DNA of 38,779 bases from a virus. The stretch covers positions 1 through 38,779 of the IMG/VR virus record IMGVR_UViG_3300046464_000013. One strand, written 5' to 3'. Below are positions 22,259 to 28,551 of this stretch, piece after piece. The position numbers and the translations under genes were made by a program. The notes beneath the pieces are model-generated. The model ran no database searches. It saw nothing but the letters and a program-made list of their open reading frames with translations, and was not told the origin of the DNA. How positions within the stretch are numbered: position 1 is the stretch's first letter; each line of letters starts with the position of its first letter.

Positions 22259-23292
22259 TAGATTTCCGATGCCTCCATGTAAAGCGACCTCATCACATTT
22301 TTGATATTAGACTTATTTACTTTAAGTTCTATTTCATCTATGTAGTTATCAAGAAGAGTCATTGTGTCTTCGGTTTCCAGTATCTTACTACCGTCTTCCA
22401 ACTCAACACTAAGGTCTTCTATAATTTTAAGATCCCCAAGAGACATATTATGCAATTGTTGAACTGTGTAGTCAAACTTTGCATAGTCACCTTTGTCTTC
22501 TACAATGAGTTTAACGAATGCTCCTTGAAGTTCGTTTTCATCTGGTAGAGTAACTCCACCATTATAATAGAGTTTGTGAAAAGTGTCAAAGGGATTTTTA
22601 TAAAATGTTGTCTTAAGAGTTTTAGTATCAAATACATGAAACCCTCTCTTACATCCATAATCGTTCCAATACAATTGATATGGATTACCAAGGTAACTTA
22701 CGTTTTTCTTAGTAGACTTCATATGGTAATGACCAGAGAATACTTTCTTGAATTTAGAAAACGCATTCACATCCATACCACTTTGCATTACGTGACCAGG
22801 GTGTGCTTCAAAACCATTAAGTTCAAGATGCCCCATGCATACTTCTGCTTCTGTGCTTCCTACCTCTTCCAGAATTTCTGTACGATTTTCATCGCAAATC
22901 CAAGGGAGAAGGAGTACAGGAAGATTATCGAAAAAAGCAACAGTAGGTTTGGTATGGATTCTGAGGTTGTCGTATTCTCCAAGTAACTCACTTGGGGCGT
23001 TAACTCGTAAAGTGTTCTTGTAATAAATATCATGATTCCCTACGAGCATGTCCATCGTAACGCCCCTTTCTTGAAGAGGTGTGAACCACATATCCTTTGC
23101 TGCCTCAAGAGACATAAAGTTAATGGAACGCCTCTTGTCAAAGGTATCACCTAAACAAATAACATTTGTAATATTATGTGCATCGATGAATGGGAGAACT
23201 ACCTCTCCATAAAATTTCTTGTAATGGTTGATAAAATGTTGATTGTCGTTACGAACACCAAAGTGTTGGTCAGTTATCAAAAGAATCTTCAT
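22258..23292 (-). CDS. 47: gp47 recombination endonuclease subunit (SbcD/Mre11-like)
   Basis: This is the calcineurin-like nuclease partner of gp46. In 344 residues (T4 gp47 has 339) the metal-binding motifs are in order: D8-x-H10 (TDQHFG), GDTFDKRR, GNHD, then GHLELNG and GHYH. The start overlaps the gp55 stop by ATGA. The order 55-47-46 matches T4. Confidence 0.96.
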   Translation of the reverse strand: MKILLITDQHFGVRNDNQHFINHYKKFYGEVVLPFIDAHNITNVICLGDTFDKRRSINFMSLEAAKDMWFTPLQERGVTMDMLVGNHDIYYKNTLRVNAPSELLGEYDNLRIHTKPTVAFFDNLPVLLLPWICDENRTEILEEVGSTEAEVCMGHLELNGFEAHPGHVMQSGMDVNAFSKFKKVFSGHYHMKSTKKNVSYLGNPYQLYWNDYGCKRGFHVFDTKTLKTTFYKNPFDTFHKLYYNGGVTLPDENELQGAFVKLIVEDKGDYAKFDYTVQQLHNMSLGDLKIIEDLSVELEDGSKILETEDTMTLLDNYIDEIELKVNKSNIKNVMRSLYMEASEI

Positions 23293-23825
23293 CGTTTGGT
23301 GTTTAGTTCGACACGAGATTTGATGTGATTATAGTCGGAATGTGCATCTCCGTCAACAGAGAATACATGATCGTATCCAGACTTCTCAAGGATTTTATCT
23401 TTGATATCCATCTGTCTCTTTTCCTTAGCGATACGCCTGAGAAAAGCATAGTATACAATTTGTGTAAAATACGCAAACGGATTCTTAGACTTTTCTGGAT
23501 CAAACCTATCAATATATTGGATACAATTTTCAATACCATCACATACCATATCATCTTTATACATGTAGTTAATGAAGTTTGGACGATACGATAAGTGTGT
23601 CGCAATCTTCAAAAAACAACTACCTATGTAGTTTCCCACTCTAGGTTTATTGGGACTCTTCCAACTCTTTAAAATTTGAAACTGCTCATCAGATTTCATA
23701 TCGCTAAGACCTGGAACTTCTTTTTCCAAGGCAGTCCAAACTTCTTTCTTATAGTCGATAATAGCAGCAAGAAACTCCTGATTATCAACGTAATGTTGTT
23801 TTTGTTTTTTAGGTGTGGATTTCAT
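23289..23825 (-). CDS. 55: gp55 late-transcription sigma factor
   Basis: gp55 replaces sigma-70 on host RNA polymerase so that late TATAAATA-type promoters are used. The 178-residue protein (T4: 185) has HLSYRPNFINYMYKDDMVCDGIENCIQYIDRFDPEKSKNPFAYFTQIVYYAFLRRIAKEK, which is a clear sigma region 2-like block with aromatic residues of the FxAYFTQ type. The gene lies at the end of a regulatory gap with an extended -10 promoter and has AAAGGA before the ATG. Confidence 0.94.
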   Translation of the reverse strand: MKSTPKKQKQHYVDNQEFLAAIIDYKKEVWTALEKEVPGLSDMKSDEQFQILKSWKSPNKPRVGNYIGSCFLKIATHLSYRPNFINYMYKDDMVCDGIENCIQYIDRFDPEKSKNPFAYFTQIVYYAFLRRIAKEKRQMDIKDKILEKSGYDHVFSVDGDAHSDYNHIKSRVELNTKR

Positions 23826-23847
23826 ATGCTGTTATTCCTTTACGTAC

Positions 23848-23875
23848 ATTATAGCACACTTGACAAGAATTGCAA
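23848..23875 (-). promoter_or_regulatory. sigma-70 promoter for gp55
   Basis: On the minus strand TTGCAA (-35, 23870-23875) is followed after 16 bases by TATAAT (-10, 23848-23853), which is preceded by TGC. The -10 ends 23 bases before the gp55 ATG. The element overlaps an oppositely directed consensus promoter. Confidence 0.7.
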
Positions 23876-23888
23876 ATCCCTGTATAAT
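23860..23888 (+). promoter_or_regulatory. perfect consensus sigma-70 promoter pointing rightward
   Basis: TTGACA (23860-23865), exactly 17 bases, then TATAAT (23883-23888): no deviation from the bacterial consensus. No plus-strand gene follows; transcription would run antisense to the 23915 Sm-like gene and uvsW. The first codons after it read ATG TAA. Confidence 0.65.
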
Positions 23889-23914
23889 AACCATGTAAGG
23901 GTTCAGAAACACCT

Positions 23915-24340
23915 CTAGCTTTTAAAGATTCTTTCAAATAGTTTTCTTGCTTCATCAATACTACCTAGATATCCTAGTGTATCTTCAGGTCCAATCTTGT
24001 TAGTATTTTTTCTTTCTTCTACCCCGTCTTCGCCAAGAATATAGGACTCGTACATAAAGATAGATTCTTTATTCATGGATGCAACGGTTAGAATATCTTT
24101 TTCTCTAAGAATAAAAAACTCTTCGTCCGAAAGAGTCATCCATTTAGCAAATCCAATTCCTTTAATTACTTTACCTTCATCTAATTCTTTAGTAATAATT
24201 TGAAGACAAACAGGATCCTGGAGAAAAACTAAAGTTTCCCCATCATCTTCTGTGAGAACTGCTTTACCTAGAACTTCCTCACCATTGAGAAGTTTAAAGA
24301 TACCGTAGAATTCTTCATCATGTTTTGCGTAGTTAATCAT
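23915..24340 (-). CDS. Sm-like (LSm fold) protein, copy 4, with C-terminal extension
   Basis: The 141-residue protein matches the others by GIFKLLNGEEVLGKAVL, LVFLQDPVCLQII, IGFAKWMTL and ILTVASMNKESIFMYESYI. It adds about 40 residues with a helical end (SIDEARKLFERIFKS). It overlaps the uvsW stop by 8 bases and lies just before the regulatory gap of gp55. If the fold is right, it should form a ring and bind RNA. No target can be named. Confidence 0.62.
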   Translation of the reverse strand: MINYAKHDEEFYGIFKLLNGEEVLGKAVLTEDDGETLVFLQDPVCLQIITKELDEGKVIKGIGFAKWMTLSDEEFFILREKDILTVASMNKESIFMYESYILGEDGVEERKNTNKIGPEDTLGYLGSIDEARKLFERIFKS

Positions 24341-25799
24341 AAGCTTTTACTTTGACATCTATGATTTCATAATTAAATTTTTCTTCGTTGTAGACTTTGA
24401 CTCTCTCCATTAAATGGTTGAGTGTATAGTTGTTACCTCTGTCTGTAGAGATATCATCAGCAATATCATATAATGTTGCTTGAGATTTATTTTCACCTTT
24501 CCTTAGGACACGACCAATAGATTGTAGGTTGCGAACTCTGGACTTTGAAGGACTTGCGAAAATAACGTTGTGTAATCTTTTGATGTTTATGCCTGTGGAA
24601 AACGTACCATATGAAGCAACGATGATTGCATTATCGGATTGTTCGGTTAGTAATCTGATGTCTTCACGGTCATTAACATCTACTCCACCATGTACGAAAT
24701 GTACTGGTCTTTCGGTGTAACTATTTATCATCTCGTAAAGAGGCACTCCATGGCGTTCTACATAGTTGAAAAGGACTAGAGTGTTTCCCTTTAAATCACA
24801 AGCAAGATTGCGGATGAATTTGTTCCTACCCTCATGCTCTACAAGGTATCCGATCTCATCCTGATAACCTTCAAATAATTTCTCCTCGTGCTTTACTAGA
24901 ACAATCTTTACTTTCAACTTAGCAACATGCCCCGCTTCCATCAGTTGAGCAGTTCGTGTCACTTGTGAGCATCTACCAAAGACACCTTCCAGAACTAATT
25001 GATTGACATTTGCACCGTCAAGAGTTCCTGTAAATCCAATACGATATTTACATTCATGCAACTTACCCATCAGAGACGTAAGAGACTTAGCTTTGAAAAG
25101 GTGTGCCTCGTCACCGATGACTACATCGAACCTGTCAAACCACTTACGAGGTTCCTTATAGATAGATTGCCAAGTGGTAATTACCACCTGATGGTTCGTG
25201 TATTTTTCTGCCCCCGCATATATTTTGTGGCAGTTTTCGGACGCCATCCAACCATATTCTTCAAAGTCCTTATACATCTGCTCCACTAGAGATGTAGTTG
25301 GAACAACAATTAAGATATTTCTGTTCGCATTTGCATGAAAGCGTACTAATGCATAAATCATCAGAGACTTTCCAGAAGCTGTTGGTGATAATAAAAGTCT
25401 CCTATTATATTTTAGTGCCTCGTATATTGCTTTATACTGATAATCCCGAACGGGATAAGGTAAGTGAAGAGATTTTACAAAACCTACAACACCCTGAGGA
25501 GTGATGAACTCATTCTGTTCTAGTGGATGACCAAAGAACTTACAGTCTTCAAACTTATATTGATACTTCTTTTCGTCTGCCCACTCTAAAAGATAGTCTA
25601 GAAGACCACAATAAATTTCTCCTGTTGCTGGTGAGTACAAACGGATCTTTCCGTCCCATCCTTTCCAGCGACGTTGCTTCTGCATATACTTTGCAGACTC
25701 AACTTCAAAACAAAAATAATCTGCTAGTTCATAATTGATGTGAGGTTCTGCCTCAATTTTAAGATAAACTTCATTCTTTTTACGAATACGGAGGTCCAT
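24333..25799 (-). CDS. uvsW: UvsW RNA-DNA and DNA helicase
   Basis: This superfamily 2 helicase unwinds R-loops and branched DNA and shifts T4 from origin- to recombination-dependent replication. In 488 residues (T4: 503) motif I is SPTASGKS, motif II is GDEAHLF, motif III is GFTGTL, and motif VI is QSIGRVLRKG. The N-terminus has the UvsW-type KGWDGKIRLYSP block. The gene overlaps the end of the oxygenase by 20 bases. Confidence 0.95.
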   Translation of the reverse strand: MDLRIRKKNEVYLKIEAEPHINYELADYFCFEVESAKYMQKQRRWKGWDGKIRLYSPATGEIYCGLLDYLLEWADEKKYQYKFEDCKFFGHPLEQNEFITPQGVVGFVKSLHLPYPVRDYQYKAIYEALKYNRRLLLSPTASGKSLMIYALVRFHANANRNILIVVPTTSLVEQMYKDFEEYGWMASENCHKIYAGAEKYTNHQVVITTWQSIYKEPRKWFDRFDVVIGDEAHLFKAKSLTSLMGKLHECKYRIGFTGTLDGANVNQLVLEGVFGRCSQVTRTAQLMEAGHVAKLKVKIVLVKHEEKLFEGYQDEIGYLVEHEGRNKFIRNLACDLKGNTLVLFNYVERHGVPLYEMINSYTERPVHFVHGGVDVNDREDIRLLTEQSDNAIIVASYGTFSTGINIKRLHNVIFASPSKSRVRNLQSIGRVLRKGENKSQATLYDIADDISTDRGNNYTLNHLMERVKVYNEEKFNYEIIDVKVKAYD

Positions 25800-26331
25800 A
25801 AAACCATGCTACAAGAGATTTACGCAATCCTGATGTTACAGGTCTAACCCTGTGCCATTGATCACCTTGAAAAAAGACGGCAGTTCCTGGTTTTGTTTTG
25901 AACGATTTATACCTAGGTTCTACCCCTGGACTATATATCTCCAAATCAAACTCCCCACCTTCATAGTCGTCATTGAGGAAGAGTGACATACTAATCTTTC
26001 TTACGTTGCCTCTAACAGGTGTTGGGTGTTGATCTACGTGCCAATTATACGTGCCTCCTGGTTCATATAATCCATATTGAATAGGTTCAACTCCAGTAAT
26101 ATTAAAGTTCCATCCAGCATCCCTATTCACCTGCTTTACCATCTTCAGTAACAGGACATATAACTGCTCATTTTTTACCCATGCTATTTTAGATTTTCGT
26201 TTTGTTTCATTCTTTTGGTCATATAACTGACCGTCTTGCCACTTAAATAAATTGCCAGACAATGCAGTATTGACTACTTGCATCGACTGGCGATTAAAAG
26301 AAACTTGCTTATAATATAAACCGTAATTCAT
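25780..26331 (-). CDS. 2-oxoglutarate/Fe(II)-dependent oxygenase (PKHD type)
   Basis: The 183-residue protein has the full facial triad and 2-oxoglutarate Arg: H98-x-D100 (WHVDQHP), H160 (QWHRVRP) and R170 (LRKSLVAWF). The spacing is typical of prolyl hydroxylase-like enzymes. MSLFLNDDYEGGEFDLEI is the family's central strand pair. The ATG at 26331 overlaps the uvsY stop as TAATG, so I prefer it to a start 27 bases upstream. Substrate unknown. It lies between uvsY and uvsW, hinting at a role tied to DNA processing, which is inference only. Confidence 0.88.
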   Translation of the reverse strand: MNYGLYYKQVSFNRQSMQVVNTALSGNLFKWQDGQLYDQKNETKRKSKIAWVKNEQLYVLLLKMVKQVNRDAGWNFNITGVEPIQYGLYEPGGTYNWHVDQHPTPVRGNVRKISMSLFLNDDYEGGEFDLEIYSPGVEPRYKSFKTKPGTAVFFQGDQWHRVRPVTSGLRKSLVAWFYGPPYS

Positions 26332-26759
26332 TACATACCAGTTTGAAACCTTTTCCACTCGATAGCATTTTTGATATGGTATGTTCGACTATTAATTTGT
26401 CGCAAGACACCATCAAGATAAAATATTACCTGTTCTATATAACCTAATTTGTATTGGAGTTTTCCAATCTCTTCATCAGATTCAATGAACATTGATATCT
26501 CTTCTTTTGTTGTAAGTTTTAAATCAAAAGGCATGTCCTTGTAGATTGCTGCAGGTGCCTTTCCCTTATAGTACAACCACTTATCTCGCGTCATTTTTTT
26601 CAATTGTATTTCCCTTTCTTTTTTCATAAGAGAAAATGTATTATGATATTCCATATACTTCATGTGAAGTTGTGGAATTTTTAAAGAGTCATTGTCGTGT
26701 AAATCGTCATCCAAAACGGAATCAACTTTCCACATTTCCTGTAGTGTTTCCAGATTCAT
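26331..26759 (-). CDS. uvsY: UvsY recombination mediator
   Basis: UvsY loads UvsX onto gp32-coated single-stranded DNA. The 142-residue protein (T4: 137) has the same layout as T4 UvsY: an N-terminal MNLETLQEMWKVDS block, a central KKEREIQLKKMTRDKWLYYKGKA like the T4 'LDYYSGRG' region, and the end LRQINSRTYHIKNAIEWKRFQTG. The ATG at 26759 gives this N-terminus; an earlier start at 26849 would add 30 unlikely residues. Confidence 0.92.
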   Translation of the reverse strand: MNLETLQEMWKVDSVLDDDLHDNDSLKIPQLHMKYMEYHNTFSLMKKEREIQLKKMTRDKWLYYKGKAPAAIYKDMPFDLKLTTKEEISMFIESDEEIGKLQYKLGYIEQVIFYLDGVLRQINSRTYHIKNAIEWKRFQTGM

Positions 26760-26937
26760 AATTAAGTGATTTCTTGTATTCTGTAAGTCGTTTCCAATCT
26801 TCGTGCATCGCTTGAAGTATCCAACTTTGAGACATACTTCTAGGACCAACTGCTAATAATTTTATACGAGATTGGGTGAGTTGATCTTTTCGCATCTCGT
26901 AATATTCATCACGCCATTCTTGTTTGTGAAATTCCAT
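26722..26937 (-). CDS. small conserved protein before uvsY
   Basis: The 71-residue protein is charged and helical, MEFHKQEWRDEYYEMRKDQLTQSRIKLL, followed by GPRSMSQSWILQAMHEDWKRL. It overlaps uvsY by 38 bases in another frame and starts two bases after the tail-tube-family gene. I recognise no domain. Confidence 0.65.
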   Translation of the reverse strand: MEFHKQEWRDEYYEMRKDQLTQSRIKLLAVGPRSMSQSWILQAMHEDWKRLTEYKKSLNYESGNTTGNVES

Positions 26938-26939
26938 AA

Positions 26940-27491
26940 TTAAGTCTTACGAGTTTGAGAGTTTACATTTCTGATTTCATACAGAGTGTATTTGAATGTT
27001 GCCGTTGCTGTGAAGTAATCGTTATCGTTACCAGTAACATCAAATGACAATGTTGAAAGACTTGTGGGAAACATATCTTTAAATACAACATCAAAGTTTG
27101 CATTGTTGTTGTTATTTAAAACTTGCAATGTTGCATCAGAGAATCTTGGATCTTGCGAAACATCGGTTCTATGCTTATCTCTCCAAAGTTTTCTTTCTTT
27201 TAATTCTTGTGGTGTTCCTAAAGCACGCATCCAGTTGTGAATTTCCAAATAGTTTTTGAGATCTTCATCAACAATAAATTCCATACTGAACTCATCATAA
27301 CGCATGTTTCCTTCAACTGGAATAGGTACTAATCCCCTTGTTGGAATATTGACCTCTCCTAGAGTCATAGAAGGAATCTCTGCTTTTTGACACAAGAAAG
27401 AAACTAATTGTGCTTTATCGAGAATAAAAAGAAACCCGATAGGCGACAAAAAGTTTTTATTAGTTAATTGCTCTTGATACCAATTTGCCAT
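26940..27491 (-). CDS. tail tube or baseplate tube-initiator family protein (gp19/gp54-like)
   Basis: The 183-residue protein resembles the T4 gp19/gp54 tube family rather than an enzyme. It has PIGFLFILDKAQLVSFLCQKAEIPSMTLGEVNIPTRG, RYDEFSMEFIVDEDLKNYLEIHNWMRAL, and a late strand SFDVTGNDNDYFTATATFKYTLYEI. T4 gp54 has a comparable 'RELDPLVISFRMDSEACNYRAMQDWVNSV' segment. It is shorter than gp54 (320) and close to gp19 (163) in size. A separate gp19 is present at 33665, so this copy is more likely a baseplate initiator. A late promoter lies directly upstream. Confidence 0.65.
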   Translation of the reverse strand: MANWYQEQLTNKNFLSPIGFLFILDKAQLVSFLCQKAEIPSMTLGEVNIPTRGLVPIPVEGNMRYDEFSMEFIVDEDLKNYLEIHNWMRALGTPQELKERKLWRDKHRTDVSQDPRFSDATLQVLNNNNNANFDVVFKDMFPTSLSTLSFDVTGNDNDYFTATATFKYTLYEIRNVNSQTRKT

Positions 27492-27508
27492 GTAGGGATC
27501 TTTCTAAG

Positions 27509-27516
27509 TATTTAGT
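27509..27516 (-). promoter_or_regulatory. late promoter, ACTAAATA
   Basis: The minus strand reads ACTAAATAC 18 bases before the ATG of the tail-tube-family gene, in the 30-base gap after the oxygenase. The same ACTAAATA element stands before gp19 and gp67-like. Confidence 0.6.
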
Positions 27517-27521
27517 CAATA

Positions 27522-28112
27522 TCAAGATAACTCTAACCAAGACGTGGCAATATACTTTTCACTAGTCAAGGGCGGATTACCTCTATGAGTATGTGTAAAT
27601 CCTGCTGGCCAAATCAACAGTGTTCCTTTTGTTGGTTTGTATCTTTTAGATTGATATAAGAATTCTGTCTCCCCACCATCTTCCACATCATTTAAATACA
27701 ACATCGTTGCTAATACTCTACGCTCTGCACCAGAATTATTATGTTCGCAGTGCCACAGATGATATCCTTGTTTTGGAAGAGTTTTTTGGATATTTAAATA
27801 TGTCTGCTGAAGTCTAAATCCACCTGCTTGTTCATATTCTTCGCAATACGAAGATAGGCACTGTGCAGTTATATTATTATATTCAATTAAAAATTTCATT
27901 CCCATAGATTTTGAGATGGTAAGACCATCATCAGGACCAGTCATAAGTGAAGAATCCACCTTCTCGTTTGGTCTGTTACCTGTCTGAATACTTTTTCTTT
28001 TGAAGACACGATTTGCCTCACGCATCTTTTCAAAATACTCGATCATGGGGAGTGTATCAAAATCTGTGCGAAATACACCAATGAAATCTTCAAAATAATA
28101 CTCGGTAATCAT
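27522..28112 (-). CDS. 2-oxoglutarate/Fe(II)-dependent oxygenase with HxE triad
   Basis: The 196-residue protein aligns by eye with the oxygenase at 929: HCEHNNSGAERRVLATMLYLNDVEDGGETEF against [32 protein letters not shown]121 is kept, but the usual Asp is E123; H174 or H176 is the distal His and K186 fits 2-oxoglutarate binding. HxE is tolerated in some family members. A weak TATAAATT element precedes it. Its substrate is unknown. Confidence 0.82.
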   Translation of the reverse strand: MITEYYFEDFIGVFRTDFDTLPMIEYFEKMREANRVFKRKSIQTGNRPNEKVDSSLMTGPDDGLTISKSMGMKFLIEYNNITAQCLSSYCEEYEQAGGFRLQQTYLNIQKTLPKQGYHLWHCEHNNSGAERRVLATMLYLNDVEDGGETEFLYQSKRYKPTKGTLLIWPAGFTHTHRGNPPLTSEKYIATSWLELS

Positions 28113-28136
28113 AATTTAAATCAAATTTATAGTATG

Positions 28137-28161
28137 AAAAAGAGGGTCTGAAAACCCTCTT
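28137..28161 (-). terminator. rho-independent terminator of the mini unit
   Basis: AAGAGGGT and ACCCTCTT form an 8-bp stem with a 6-base loop, followed on the minus strand by TTTTTC. It ends leftward transcripts that come through the 52-residue gene, ahead of the oxygenase. Confidence 0.8.
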
Positions 28162-28197
28162 AAACACTTCCTTCACACGGTATATTATATATGTGAT

Positions 28198-28356
28198 CTA
28201 CATAAGCACCTCTTTACAGATTCTTTTACATGACGCTTGATGTGTGGTGTCGCATTCAATTAAACATTCGTAGTAATCGTTTATTTTTTCTAGTTCTGTA
28301 GAGTCTTCAAAGTGAGTCCATTCATACAATTGATTTCTAGAAGTGATGTTGTTCAT
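28198..28356 (-). CDS. 52-residue protein with twin CX3C motif
   Basis: The product starts MNNITSRNQLYEWTHFEDSTELEKINDYY and has ECLIECDTTHQASCKRICKEV near its end: C31-x3-C35, seven residues, C43-x3-C47. This is the spacing of a disulfide-pinned or metal-binding helical hairpin. No gene is otherwise present between the 28137 terminator and gp23. The frame overlaps a 23-residue leader frame. I found no strong Shine-Dalgarno; coupling to the leader could explain that. Confidence 0.6.
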   Translation of the reverse strand: MNNITSRNQLYEWTHFEDSTELEKINDYYECLIECDTTHQASCKRICKEVLM

Positions 28357-28408
28357 AGTTTTTCTGTGTGTAACTGCGATTCATGATATAGTTCAAATTT
28401 GGGTTCAT
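28337..28408 (-). CDS. 23-residue possible leader peptide
   Basis: ATG at 28408 is preceded by GAGGTG at seven bases, the best ribosome site in this gap. The product MNPNLNYIMNRSYTQKNYEQ ends three residues later, inside the 52-residue gene. Translation of it would bring ribosomes to the next start. It may be a leader rather than a functional protein. Confidence 0.4.
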   Translation of the reverse strand: MNPNLNYIMNRSYTQKNYEQHHF

Positions 28409-28422
28409 CTGTTCACCTCGTA

Positions 28423-28451
28423 ATTCTATACTATCTATGTTGTTTTGTCAG
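28423..28451 (-). promoter_or_regulatory. sigma-70 type promoter of the mini unit
   Basis: On the minus strand CTGACA (28446-28451), 17 bases, TAGAAT (28423-28428): one mismatch in each element and ideal spacing. It lies 15 bases before the 23-residue frame and just after the gp23 terminator. Confidence 0.55.
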
Positions 28452-28506
28452 GAATTACTGACTTTATGCAACGAATATTATTGCCTACTAACTTATACCT
28501 AGGCAT

Positions 28507-28529
28507 AAAAAAAGGACCCCGAAGGGTCC
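28507..28529 (-). terminator. rho-independent terminator of gp23
   Basis: GGACCC-CGAA-GGGTCC forms a 6-bp stem with a GNRA-like tetraloop, preceded on the plus strand by seven A, so on the minus strand the hairpin ends in a T-run. It follows the gp23 stop by about 22 bases. Confidence 0.88.
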
Positions 28530-28551
28530 AGTAGTTGTGTATCCTGATGGA

